Source: Heliocidaris erythrogramma
Taxonomy: Eukaryota; Echinodermata; Echinoidea; Camarodonta; Echinometridae
Length of the DNA: 64,000 bases
Direction: 5' to 3'
NCBI GenBank assembly: GCA_025617745.1
Contig: CM046868.1
Location: 23,799,608 to 23,863,607, forward strand
Part shown: piece after piece, positions 11,501-21,633 of the stretch
Position numbering within the stretch: the stretch's first letter is position 1
How the letters are laid out: every line of letters begins with the position of its first letter
The notes under the pieces: generated by a model
What the model saw: the letters and a program-made list of their open reading frames with translations, nothing else
Databases searched by the model: none
What the model was told of the DNA's origin: nothing
Translations under genes and position numbers: made by a program

Positions 11501-14500
11501 GGGGCCTGGTGCCCCCTTGCTTGCTGCTCCGTTCACCAACAATTTAAGGGTCAAGCCCAGTCGGCTCGGTACTCACAGGAGCTCTGGCATAAAGAGGGCA
11601 CCATTCCCCAACAGGCAGCCAATCAAACCAACGAGCAATGACAAGAACAAGATTTAGATAATATATATAACAAAATATTTAATTTCTCATAAATCGTTAT
11701 TTTTTAGGATACTATATGTTAAACAGAAAAGTCTTAAGGTGCTCTTTAAAAGTAGCATGTTTTTTTAGTACAGCGAAGTGACTGGGGAAGTTGATTCCAC
11801 AACTTGGCTGCAGCATGTGAGAAGGCCCTATCCCCCCATGAGTGTCGGGTACGGAGAATATGCAACAAATCATCACTTCCAGATCTCAAAGTACGTATTG
11901 AATTATAAGGGTGCAGCATGTCTTTAATATATTGTGGCGACATTCCATGGATGGCCTGATGGACAAGAACCATTAGTTTAAAATGGACTCTCTTTTGGAC
12001 AGGCAGCCAGTGAAGAGAACGTAGCACAGGAGTGATAGAGGACATCCTGGGAGTGAAAGTTAGGAGTCTCGCACTGGAGTTTTGGAGAATTTGCAATCTG
12101 TCTAATTGCACTTTAGATACTCCATAAAGAATAGAGTTACAAAAATCTAAACGTGATGATATTAGTGCATGGAGTAGTTGTTCACATGCTTTTTTAGTCA
12201 AAAATTTAGGTATAAACCCAAGATTTCGAAGTTGATACCTCACTGACTTTGAAATACTAGATACGTGTTTAGTTAGTGACATGTTGTTATCAAATATTAC
12301 ACCGAGATTACGTACACTTGAGGATGGCAAAATGGCTTTATCACCAACATGTAGAACCAGCTAATTATGATTGGCCCTAATTAAAGAATTCTTAGAGCCC
12401 AAAATCATGAACTCAGTTTTGCTCTCATTTATCTTAAGACTGTTGGAATCCATCCAGTCTTTCATATCATGAATACAGGCCTCAATAATTGTAATAGCCT
12501 CAGCAATCGCATCAGAGGATGGAGGTACAGAAACAAATAGCTGAATGTCGTCAGCGTAACAATGGTACCTAATATTATGCTTCTTAATTATTGAACTAAT
12601 TGGTTGAAGGTAAATAGGAAACAAAAGCGGACCTTCCCACATAGCCTTGTGGTACACCATAGGAAAGACCACTCTTCTCAGATTTAGAGTTATTTACAGA
12701 GACATACTGGGTTCTATTTTCTATGTATGATGAAAACCCCAAGAGAGCGGAGTCTCTTCACAAGTATTTTGTGATCTATAGTATCAAATGCACTTGACAT
12801 ATCAAGTAACACCAGAAATGTTATATTACCTTTGTCCATTTCATAGAGGATACTATCTACAAGATTAGTTAACAGAGTTTCCACACTATGATGTGGACGG
12901 TAAGCAGATTGAAAATTATCAATAAGATTGTTTTGAATAAGATAAGTGTGAAGACGTGAGAAAGCCACTCGTTCTGCCAATTTGGACAAATATGACAAGT
13001 TTGAGATTGGTCTATAGTTCTGCAGACACTCAAAGTTCATATTAGATTTCTTGAGAGTTGGACGTACTGCAGCAACCTTCATAGTGTCTGGGACTATTCC
13101 TGAACCAAGACTTGTGTTTATTATAGTCACAATTGATGGTACAATAGCAGGGAGGCATTGTTTCAGAAGTGATGTCGGTATGGGATCAAGTTCACTTGAT
13201 TTGAAGGATCAACTCATTATGATGGACGTCATCTCAGAAGAAGATGTAGGAGAGAGTGCATCCAATGTCTTATCTGTGATTAGAGGTATATCAAACCCTC
13301 CTATGTTAGGAAGTATTGATATAACATTTTGTATTTTCTCAGAGAAAAAATTACTAAAACGATTCGCAAGATTTATCAAGGTAGGAAAAGGAGTATGCTT
13401 TTTTCTATTTAACAGAGCGTTAGCAACTCTAAAAAGCTGTCTTGTATCTGTACAGTTTTCAATAAGCTTAGAGTTGTACGATAATTTGGCAGCTCGAACA
13501 CATGACTGTACTACCTGCCGCTGATTGCGGTATTTCTCACGATCAGACTCTAGACCTGATTTGAGCCATTTGTGCTCCAATTTTCTACGAAGGGCTTTTT
13601 TGTGAGCAATTTCCTGACAGAACCATTGAGTATTTGGGCGAACTATGACACATCTAGCTTTCACAGGTGCAAATTCATCAAGAACAGTGTTCAGGATTCT
13701 GAGACATTACCTGAGCAACAATCAAAAAGATATAGCTCAGTAACTCTTGCCATGAACAGTTCAGCGTTTATGGACTTAATATTACGTGTATGTATGATAG
13801 TCTTATCAGCAGAAGGTTTTGTTAGGTTCAAATGACAAATGATGGCTAGATGATCTGATAGACCATCTACAACATTAATGTCAGAGACAATGTTACCATC
13901 AGATTGGCGAGTAATAAGCAGATCTAAAATGTTGCCATGAATATGTGTTGGGACCTGAATATGTTGTATCAGGTCATAAGCTTTCAAAGTTTCAAGGAAA
14001 GGCAGCGAAATTGGGGTAGTGTTATTAACATGAATATTAAAGTCTCCAGCAATTAATATACTGGACTTCTTAAAAAGAAGATAATCTAGTAGACAAGAAA
14101 AATCATAGATAAACACATTTAAAGAGGATGATGCAGTAGGGGGCCTATAGACAACACACAAGTCCAAAGATACACAATTTTGTACTACAGTGAATTCGAT
14201 GAGTTCAAATGAGCTGATAGTGAGTGAGGTAGGAATAAATTTGATATTTATGTTACTACGATAGAGAAGCCCTACCCCACCACCTCTTTTACCAAGTCTT
14301 GGAATATGATGGAACTTGTATCCACCTGGATTTAGGGCAGCAATGACTGCATCATCATCTGGATGCAACCACGTCTCACATACACCAACAATATCAAAAT
14401 TACGATCAATAACAATAACCAATAAGTATAAGTATACTGTATGACTTACCTTTTCTTGAACAAGCAGCTCCTTAATCTTGGGGAGGAAGGTTAATATATG

Positions 14501-17500
14501 AGCGAAGCTCTTCAGTGATATCACATTGTCAGTCTCAAAAATACGGATCGATACGAGCTGCTTCAGATTGGATGTAATATTGGCAGGGATAGGGAGAACT
14601 AATCGGCTGAGAAGTGACTGAGAAGAGTTAAGCTGATTCCATAGTTGTCCAAACACATCAGAAGTAAGGGCAAATACTGATTCATCCCCAAAGTCCTGAA
14701 AAAATATTGAAATAAAAACAAACATGAATAATAAAATGTATTTCAGGGATTTTTTTTCTCAACAGCTTACAACATACTCACTTTATTCAGCATAAATGCT
14801 AGAATTGTTATTAATAAAACTACATAATATGTGTAATCTACCATACAAATAGGTTTTTATAATATCATAATTGATAGGATTGAAGTAAATTGAATATATC
14901 ATAAAGAAAGTAAATGTGAGAAAATTACAATGCCCCGACCGGGATTCGAACCCGGGACCCTTGCTTCGACGGGAGCCCGGATAGCTCAGTTGGTAGAGCA
15001 CTGGTCATGTAATCCAGGGTCCCGGGTTCGAATCCCGGTCGGGGCATTGTAATTTTCTCACATTTACTTTCTTTATGATATATTCAAATAGGTTTTTGAA
15101 AGCATCATGTCAGCAGTGAAATGTTATTATGAGAAGGAAAAGTAAATAGTTAAAACTAATCTAAGAACAGAAATTTCGGTTTTCATTTACCTTATGTGTT
15201 TTTAGGGTGATGTGTTTTGTTGTGTTTGTTTTGTTTTGTTCTTACATTTTTTAATCAAATATGGTACACAGTTGCATCAAAACATTTTGTGTTTAGTTTC
15301 TAAAAGATAGACATATGGAATCCTGCATACCGTATATGTATACCTCCTTGTATAATTATGTAAGATGTTTTATAATAAATGAACCATGTAGACGGGTTTA
15401 AAACTTAGTGTATAATATCCAGTCTTACATCGCAGTATATGACGAGTTCCCGGATGTTGGGCAGGTAAGTCATAATGTGCACGTAGTCATCAGCAGGTGG
15501 CTGGATAGCAGTGGTAAAACTGTTAACAGAGTAAATTTTCTTCATTTCAGGTGAGATAGTCGGTGGAACATGACGATACATCTCCATGTGTGCCAGATTG
15601 ATACAAGAGTGCATGTTGTTCCATAGTCGTACAAATAATACAGGAGAACTGTTAGTTCCAGAAATGTCGATAGTGGTGATCTAGAGGGAATAAAAATGAA
15701 AAAGGTTTTACGTCGATTCCCTTTAGAATGTATTATATCCAAGTCTCAACCCGACTCTCTCTCTCTCTCTAGGTGTCATATCTATTGACTTTGGCGATCA
15801 TGTTGTTCCACAACCCTCTATTTCTAGCCTTCTCTTTTAGCACAACTCCCTTGTCCTTCACTCCTCCCCTTCTAACCATTTCTGCAAATTGTCCATCCAG
15901 AGTGTTCTTCTCCTTCCCCTACTCCTCTTCCCCAATCTATCTTGACAGTGCAAGGTTCTCCAAGCCACATTTACGTAGGCCTACAAAGTGTCCCATTAAC
16001 TTCATCTGTCTACACATTAGCTCGCATATCAGTTTCCTTTTTACTCCAGCTCTTCTCAGGACTTCCTCATTACTTAGTTTGTCAGTCCGACACTGTTTAA
16101 ATTTCGGTCTACAGTCCTATATAACAAAAGAGGTTAGACCAAAGTCTAAGTTTGCCCATTGTTGAACTTGACTTAAACCAGCATCGGCTTTAACTGAATG
16201 AATAAAATACATGTACATACCTTTGAGTTTAATGAAGCTAATACTGAGACTTCCAATGATGAAAAATATATTCTCTCTTGAAGGCTTTCGATGTAATGGT
16301 AAGACTGTTTATACGCGTTTGAAATAGAGTCGTTTTCAGACAACTCTGTCATCAAATAGACTTTATTAAATGGTATTTCCGGAGAGGAAATGTCCCTAGA
16401 AAAGATGAGTAGTTGTCTGATCAATGACTTGCACTATATCAATAATGCCCGACATAAGAGCACAGAAATGAGGTGCCTTCAGAGAAATGATACCAACTAT
16501 TTTCAAAGAATGTAAATATGTTGGTACTACCGAACATTTGATAGTATAGAAATATAATGCTTTTTCTTGCCACTAGTTTTTGATGTTTTTAACAGTTCGG
16601 TATCTAATTTATTTCGTTCCATCTGGAGACGAGAACAACGTCGGATAAGCTATGCTGTACACGATTGTTCTTTCCCTCTTTCTCCGTGCCCTCCATTTCC
16701 CCTATCTCTGTGTCTCTCTCCCGCCCCTTCCCCCTCTCTCTTTAATTACCTTCTCCTTAACGGATCCCGGTAGTTTCTCAAATCCAACCACGGTTGATGC
16801 TGTAACTTGTCGAAGCTGAAGTTTTCCATCTTTCAAAAAGTGTGATAAGTATGTTCTTGATTGTTCTGCACAAGTTCCTGTCTCGCTGATAAAGTCCAAT
16901 ATGAGGGGATGGTACAGGTAATCACTATTTGAGACATCAACATGGGAATCACGATTAAGAATTGATGCTAATATCTTTTGGCAAGCCGAATCTGATGTCC
17001 CTGACGCAAATTGGAGGACCTCTTTCATGTCAAAGGCTAATTCTGAAAATCCAATCGTGCTGATGCTACCGTCATCCAGGCTACCTGCAAGGTATCTTCC
17101 TGCTGAATATTCCTGCGCTAATTTGTGGAAGAATTCAATATAGATGACGATGCCACTATCCGTTTTCATGTTCTTTGTTAACAGCCCAAGTGAGAAACTG
17201 ATGTTAACTTTCTTGCCATGAATTTCACTAAAATCATTCTCAATTAAAAGCAGCGGATTTTGGTCATCTTTGTTGCTTAGTTTCATGAAGGCAACTTGTC
17301 CAACGGAAACAACTGTGTCATTTAGCAGGGTTGGTCCGATCTCTTTATCCTCATCCTTTGCATTCAAATGTGTCATCAAGAACTCCATAATGTCATCAAA
17401 CAACTTTGTTCGAGTAAAGTTTCCATGAATATAGCCATCGTTCCACAAATAGCAAACCATCGTGCAAAACAGAGGTGTGGCAATCATTTCGTTGGTAACG

Positions 17501-20500
17501 ATGTCTTCCTCCAGATATTTCTTCAGTTCTCTCCCATTTGTTTTATTAGAAAGAAAGAATTTATCAATGAAATCCCTAGCATGCTGTTGAGAATACCCTT
17601 CTATTACCATCTTTGAGTAGAAGAAATTCCTCGAATTGAAGTCTTTCATTCTTAGAGGGCGAGAGGTTACCAAAACTCTACATTGCCTACATCTCTCCAT
17701 ACGCAATATGTCTATGACGCCACCTGTACTACCCAAGGCGCTGATCTCTCCGCTAAATTCATCATAACCATCAAAGAGTATGACGATGTCTCTTTCATGA
17801 GAATCGATATACTCTTCCAGCTTAGTTTCATACTTCTTATATTTTTTCCCCAACAATCGGACAACAGCCTCTGATATTTCCGTGTTTTTATCCATGTTTC
17901 TCATTTTAAAGACAAAGAGCAACTTGATATTCTTCAAAGGGGAATCTTCCTTTTTAGTGACCCAATCATAAGCCATTTTCGCTACAGCTGTAGTTTTACC
18001 ACGGCCAGCCTCCCCAAACAAAACGATTCTTTTTGGCAAGGACCTACCAATTTTAGTCTGGAATATATCATTGACTGATCCGTTTAAAATTGATTTCTGT
18101 AATGGCTTATTCGCAAAATTATTCTTGTCTTCTTTGTATAGGCTGACTGTAGTAAAATAGTTCTCTAGGTCCACGTAATCACGCGAATCCCATGGCTTGA
18201 TGTGAATTTTAAACAGATGTTCTTCATAGTATTCGCGAAGTAGCTCCTGGCACTCGTGAAGGGTGAATGTTTCTGTGATATATTCTGAAATATATAAGAA
18301 ATACATGAAAACACTAATAATAACTTACATTGCAGATTCCTTGCTAAAGTCCATTGTAAATTTTCTTTCTTTTCCTAGGCCTACTAAAAGAATATAATTG
18401 TTTGAATGCTATTAGTAAAAATGCATTTAGTTGTCTTAAAATCATACTTCAGTGTTCATAATTCATGCTGGCTTTGGTTTTTCTATGCCAGATAATTTCT
18501 TCTGAATGGTACAAGTGTATAAATGGTTGGTTTTTACCAAGGAGTGAAACATATATATATATATATACAAAATATGAAAGTTCTGCGTCGGTGTGTACAT
18601 AATAGATATCTCCTTCTAGCGACTTTTGCTTATCTTTCGCTTATCATCATGGACCTAATTTTTTTTTTGGCGCAGTATCTTCTTTTGTGACGCCATGTAT
18701 ACGTTGGACTGCAGGGAATGAATGTAAATCATACCTGTTTCACAGCTGTTTCCTCCAAAGCCAGTATCACATGTACAGGAGTAAGTCCCATCACGCTTGC
18801 TACAAGTACCTCCATTTTGACAGGGTGGTACACATTTGCTCGAATCTATATTAAAAAAAGAAAAATAAACAAACAACAGAAAAATAATATTAACGTGAAT
18901 AAAAAACAACATCTGCATACAAAAAACAACGTTTTAAAAGTCAAATGATGGACGGGCATCAGCAAATTTTAGATAAATTACCTGTATTGCCACAGGCAGC
19001 CAAGGAACCTTACAAAGGCAGGCAAACGATATGCAAAGCTGGGAATGTTATGCACTTCTAGAAATTTTGAAATATTTACGCTCATTTCCTGCAATCTGAG
19101 ACACTGGCCTCGTGGTAGAGGTGTCGTGGTCTAGTGGATACGTCACCGGACTGTGGCTCACATGGTTCGCGGTTCGAATCCCGCCACGGCGCTAATGTCC
19201 TTTGGCAAGACATTCATCTACATTTGCCACTCTCAACCCAGGTGAAGTAAATGGGTACCCGGTAGGAAGAAATTCCTTGAAATGCTTTAGCGCCTATTAT
19301 GGCAGCTCGGCTAAAGCGGGGTAATAATGTGATACTTTGTATTAAGCGCAGTAGAGTATATCCATATAGTGGCTGCCCTATATAAATGGGCATATTATTA
19401 TTATTATTATTAACACCATGATCACTGGACATTTTATTTTGTATGTGTGTGTGTTTTATTCTTTGTTTATGTGCGTGTGTGGGTGTGGGCGTGGGCGTGG
19501 GCGTGGGGGGGGGGGGGGTGGTTCGCAAACTTGGTAGGGTGTAGGCCTACGCTTGTTTGCCCTATGCCGAATTCACCACTTCCGTTCATGTGCTAAAGCC
19601 TCTATTCCAATTAGGGCTATCCTATACTCACTATCAAATAGCCTCTTTTTTTACTTGGCATCCACTGGCCTATTATTAAAATGGATGTTATTACATACAA
19701 AGCCAGAAGAATAATGATTTTTATTAAAATTTGTTGTTCACTCACCAGACAAAGCAAAGAAAAGGTGTGCCAAGATGACTAAAACCAACCCAAAACCTGT
19801 GATAGCAACATAAATAAAGCAATGTACTAATAAAATATAAATAGTTTAAGGGCCTCAAAAACGTAAAAAAGAGAGGACGCAAAAAAAGAAAGGAAATTAA
19901 AAAACAATCATCTAAATTCCCATTTTGCTTTCAAAGATCTTTATACGGTGTAATTTTCGAGAGCAAATTAAATAATTTTGTACGTTTTGCCTTCTTTGTT
20001 TTGTTTCTCTTGCGAGCAGAAAATTATTATTATCGTTATAATAATTATTACTATTATCATTATTGATAATATTATCATTCTTACTATCATCATTATCATT
20101 ATCATGATTAGAATCATACCAATAATTATAATTGTTATTTGTCAAATGCAATATTTAACTGTGTCTCCGGTTTAATTCTTCACAAACTTTTGTGAAAATC
20201 GAATAAATGAAAAAAAAAAGTGCAAGTGAAATTTACATTTATTCTTGGAAAAAAAAAATCACCTGCAGCTTTCAAAAGTACTCTGTTAATTAAAGAGTAT
20301 TCATCAGCAGGCTGGTGGTGTGGAGATGGAGTTGTCTCGGATGGCGGGTCGGTAGTTTGGATTGAGAGCGGGTCGATCTGTGGCTGGCATGATTGGGGGG
20401 CTGGTCGATCAATGGTGAGTGGGTAGGACATCGCGCCAGCATCCCTGGGTTGGATTTCAATCTCAGTCCCCCCGGCAGGTTCAGGATTTTGAGGACTACG

Positions 20501-21340
20501 TCCAGGATGTTGCCAGTTTCTTATTTCTGCATGTTATAATAAATGAAAATAATCCATTCATATAGGAATTGAATTATTTATTAATGATATGGCTCAACCG
20601 CTCAAGTGTTTATATTTGAACTTCCATTTCATTTTAGATATAGCAATACAATTATTCAGCTTTCTTTATTATTTTGAGAATTGAGAATACTGTAGGATGA
20701 AAATGGGGGGGGGGGGGGGGGGGGTAGAGATAGATGAAAGAAATAAAATGTGGACAATATTTACACAAGTAACTACAATATATCTTCGCTCTATATCTCG
20801 CACTCCTGCTTTTTCCCTCGGTCTCTCATTCTCTATTGAATGATTTAACTCCAGATACGCAATAAATATCATTTCGTTCAAAATTATACAAATAATAATT
20901 ATGACCATTCAAAGAGCACTCCCGTCATGAGAAAAAAATGAACGATACACTACGCGTAGGAAGATTAAAATTCACTTCATACTATCATTAGGCATGATAA
21001 TAAAAGGTTGGGTAAACATATATATTCAATTTTGAGCAGATAGTTCAGACGCACCTTTCTCAATTAACTTGGCAAGGAGAAGTTTGTCCTTTTCTTTAAA
21101 GATATCAATGAGCTTCTGAGCACATTGCATCCCTCGACCGTACTTCATGACGAATCTGTGTAGGAGAGTATGGTGTGCTTCCTGAGGATTCCCTTGCATA
21201 TTAGCCTGCACCTTCATAGCATTTCCGGTGGGCACACCAAACCCCAGGTGGATGCTAAGATGGTGAGCTGGATATTGCATTACATCAATTTGCTGTGATA
21301 AATCAAGCAAGAAGTCGTCGCTCAGAACGTTTTCATCCAT
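8454..21340 (-). CDS. NLR copy 1: Death-linker-TM-EGF-NACHT-LRR-like receptor
   Basis: Putative innate-immune NLR-type sensor. Coding exons (minus): 21340-21055, 20526-20263, 19796-19746, 18845-18735, 18284-16750, 16433-16221, 15680-15429, 14695-14450, 10847-10620, 10350-9800, 9461-9317, 8501-8454. All junctions are GT/AG with matching phases; the total is 3930 nt, i.e. 1309 aa plus TGA. Approximate residues: Death-like 1-95, Pro/Ser/Thr linker 96-183, hydrophobic 184-200, EGF 201-237, NACHT exon 238-749 (Walker [10 protein letters not shown] about 328-336, Walker [10 protein letters not shown] about 406-414, TSRP about 444), joining exon 750-820, LRR-like 821-1245, C-terminal 1246-1309. The start ATG has an in-frame TAA just upstream. 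Family knowledge: sea urchin NLRs are usually Death-NACHT-LRR; the TM and EGF modules are extra. Exon joins are inferred and untested. Confidence 0.75.
9128..9250. mobile_element. Short non-autonomous repeat (same family as 1535-1690)
   Basis: Shares GAAACCCAACTGGCATACC and the end AAAATCCTGGATCCGCCCTG with 1535-1690. It lies in the last intron of NLR copy 1 and is not seen at the copy 2 equivalent. Confidence 0.55.
9317..9461 (-). CDS. NLR copy 1 exon 11
   Basis: Acidic 48-codon exon ([15 protein letters not shown] to FFWDPE), acceptor ATTAG, donor GTATAT, phase 2 to 0. Copy 2 matches at 26997-26853 with identical length. No known domain recognised. Confidence 0.65.
9800..10350 (-). CDS. 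NLR copy 1 exon 10: LRR-like unit 4 and C-terminal leucine-rich part
   Basis: Begins right after CAG with MPGYPEMDV; this ATG is internal, not a start. The first 80 residues follow the same pattern as the three preceding exons (FWKVLHDL, then LPNVTELDIF). The remainder, MKQLEIISFNYCVFTESDL and so on, has spaced Leu/Ile like LRRs. Donor GTGCGT, phase 2. Confidence 0.7.
10620..10847 (-). CDS. NLR copy 1 exon 9: LRR-like unit 3
   Basis: 76 codons, phase 0 to 0: [20 protein letters not shown], then LRKLPKIQKLILDSD, ending at donor GTAAGT. Homologous to exons 7, 8 and 10 and to copy 2 31354-31118. Confidence 0.7.
10973..11107. mobile_element. Short non-autonomous repeat, diverged
   Basis: GTGCCCCCTCGAAACCAAAT and TGGCATAACCCAAGTACACA match the family at 1535-1690; the end is AGAAATCCTGCATGGAT. 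Confidence 0.45.
11263..14428 (-). mobile_element. CR1/L2-like LINE, 5'-truncated, inactive
   Basis: An apurinic-type endonuclease (GGGVGLLYR, ILIAGDFNIHV, GLSDHLAI) runs from about 14410 to 13691, then linker and reverse transcriptase: LQNYRPISNLS, LVLLDMSSAFDTIDH (motif A), YHCYADDIQLF (YADD), and a C-terminal LRSLHWLPVQKR and WGDRAFSHAA tail to 11746. Frames change between 13691 and 13664 and again between 13130 and 12672; stops separate 13209/13130 and 12361/12330, so it is dead. Flanked by TAAGTATA at 11255-11262 and 14429-14436, a target-site duplication. It sits in the intron between NLR copy 1 exons 8 and 9; copy 2 has the uninterrupted site near 32290. Confidence 0.9.
14450..14695 (-). 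CDS. NLR copy 1 exon 8: LRR-like unit 2
   Basis: 82 codons, phase 0 to 0: DFGDESVFALTSDVFGQLWN, then [17 protein letters not shown] and LTFLPKIKELLVQEK before donor GTAAGT. The open frame runs on into the LINE, giving a misleading 344-codon ORF; the paralogue 32554-32309 shows the true end. Confidence 0.75.
14890..15087. repeat. Perfect 72-bp inverted repeat built on a tRNA-like gene half
   Basis: The left arm 14890-14961 is the exact reverse complement of 15016-15087; the spacer is 14962-15015. Each arm holds the 3' half of a tRNA-like sequence (box B GGGTTCGAATCCC) plus about 40 bp of its 3' flank. The 5' half occurs once, in the spacer. It lies in the intron between NLR copy 1 exons 7 and 8 and is absent from copy 2. 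Confidence 0.9.
14975..15046 (+). tRNA. tRNA-like sequence (Lys-type head; probably pseudo)
   Basis: GCCCGGATAGCTCAGTTGGT gives acceptor and D-arm like eukaryotic tRNA-Lys; the T-arm CCGGGTTCGAATCCCGG is perfect. The anticodon arm CTGGT-CATGTAA-TCCAG has a T-T mismatch and lacks U33, and the acceptor stem has a G-G mismatch at pair 5-68. The loop would read TGT (Thr) if aligned by length. More likely a tRNA pseudogene or SINE head than a working tRNA. Confidence 0.4.
15429..15680 (-). CDS. NLR copy 1 exon 7: LRR-like unit 1
   Basis: 84 codons, phase 0 to 0: ITTIDISGTNSSPVLFVRLW, then [11 protein letters not shown] and [15 protein letters not shown] at donor GTAAGA. Same length and splice sites as copy 2 34982-34731. 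Confidence 0.75.
15752..16089 (-). mobile_element. LINE 3' fragment in intron of NLR copy 1
   Basis: The minus frame reads DKLSNEEVLRRAGVKRKLIC, RQMKLMGHFV and, after stops and shifts, KARNRGLWNNMIAKVNRYDT, a LINE C-terminal tail. The 3' end runs into a GA repeat (15752-15770). CCGAC occurs on both sides, and copy 2 (about 35050) has the joined sequence CCCGACACTG without the insert. Confidence 0.75.
16221..16433 (-). CDS. NLR copy 1 exon 6: joining exon, absent from copy 2
   Basis: 71 codons, phase 0 to 0: acceptor GATATAG, CKSLIRQLLIFSRDISS to VLASLNSK, donor GTATGT. No recognised domain; it could be the first leucine-rich segment. Its only support is open frame, splice sites and phase match, since copy 2 lost the region. 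Confidence 0.55.
16750..18284 (-). CDS. NLR copy 1 exon 5: NACHT NTPase
   Basis: One 1535-nt exon, entering in phase 1 and leaving in phase 0 at donor GTAATT. In order: helical lead-in (YITETFTLHECQELLREYY), [20 protein letters not shown] (P-loop), [12 protein letters not shown] (Walker B with the extended acidic box of NACHT), [10 protein letters not shown] (sensor 1), [12 protein letters not shown] (winged-helix side) and [17 protein letters not shown], the conserved helical-domain-2 signature of NLRs. ATP-driven oligomerisation is the family role. All catalytic residues expected by eye are present. Confidence 0.92.
18735..18845 (-). CDS. NLR copy 1 exon 4: EGF-like domain
   Basis: 37 codons on a phase 1-1 exon: [19 protein letters not shown] and TYSCTCDTGFGGNSCETG. 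Six Cys in EGF spacing with the NGGTC and GF-G core. No obvious calcium-binding DxNEC start. A disulfide domain implies a secretory location, which conflicts with a cytosolic NACHT. Confidence 0.88.
19117..19413 (+). mobile_element. tRNA-derived SINE
   Basis: GGTGTCGTGGTCTAGTGGAT head, GGTTCGAATCCCGCCACGGC box B, GGCAAGACATTC, CAACCCAGGTGAAG, and an ATT tail. It lies in the intron between the TM and EGF exons of NLR copy 1; copy 2 carries an independent insertion elsewhere in the same intron. Confidence 0.8.
19746..19796 (-). CDS. NLR copy 1 exon 3: single transmembrane segment
   Basis: A 51-nt, phase 1-1 micro-exon encoding GFGLVLVILAHLFFALS between acceptor TCACAG and donor GTGAGT. Copy 2 has the same size and pattern ([17 protein letters not shown]), so conservation of hydrophobicity despite substitutions supports it as coding. 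Confidence 0.72.
20020..20125. repeat. ATT/ATC-rich simple repeat
   Basis: Imperfect ATTATTATC-type tract in the linker-TM intron; accounts for the Ile- and Asn-rich spurious ORFs on both strands. Confidence 0.8.
20263..20526 (-). CDS. NLR copy 1 exon 2: Pro/Ser/Thr-rich linker
   Basis: 88 codons, phase 1-1: IRNWQHPGRSPQNPEPAGG, DPPSETTPSPHHQPADEYSL, LLKAAG. The block PPSETTPSPHHQPADEYSL recurs in copy 3 (SPSETTPSPCHQPAHGYSL), and in shortened form in copy 2. Low complexity, probably an unstructured or O-glycosylated stalk. Confidence 0.7.
20705..20724. repeat. Poly-G run
   Basis: About 18 G in a row; similar runs occur at 4656-4677, 49976-50001 and 51888-51907. Confidence 0.9.
21055..21340 (-). 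CDS. NLR copy 1 exon 1: Death-fold N-terminal domain
   Basis: ATG at 21340 gives MDENVLSDDFLLDLSQQI, then YPAHHLSIHLGFGV, NPQEAHHTLLHRFVMKYG and QKLIDIFKEKDKLLLAKLI. The six-helix spacing and the LG then LL..F..K.G pattern fit the Death superfamily, which would recruit signalling adaptors. Leaves in phase 1 at donor GTGCGT. Confidence 0.78.
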
Positions 21341-21529
21341 CTCTACTTACACTGTATTATAAAAGAGCATAAGATAAGGAGATATAGATGGATAGTGAAT
21401 GTAGGTTGAGGGGGCTGAGAAGGACAAAATGCGAGCCTGGGAATACAGATCGGGGACAGAAAGGTTGGGAGATGGAGGAAACATGGCACTAAAGATATTG
21501 AAATAAAACAGAAAGGGTTGTGGAGAGAT

Positions 21530-21598
21530 GAAGAGAGATAAAGAGAGAATGAGAGAGAGAGGGGGAAGAGAGAATGAGAGAGAGAGGGGAAGAGAGAG

Positions 21599-21633
<35 letters not shown>

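Noticed and set aside
13051-13524. 157-codon plus-strand ORF
   Set aside because: Antisense of the LINE reverse-transcriptase region; no family similarity of its own.
13691-14725. 344-codon ORF as one protein
   Set aside because: It fuses NLR exon 8 to the LINE endonuclease through the intron; the donor at 14450 and the paralogue show the exon ends there.
14975-15046. Functional tRNA gene
   Set aside because: No U33 in the anticodon loop and mismatches in two stems; kept only as tRNA-like.
15773-16165. 130-codon Ser/Phe-rich plus-strand ORF
   Set aside because: Antisense of the LINE fragment at 15752-16089.
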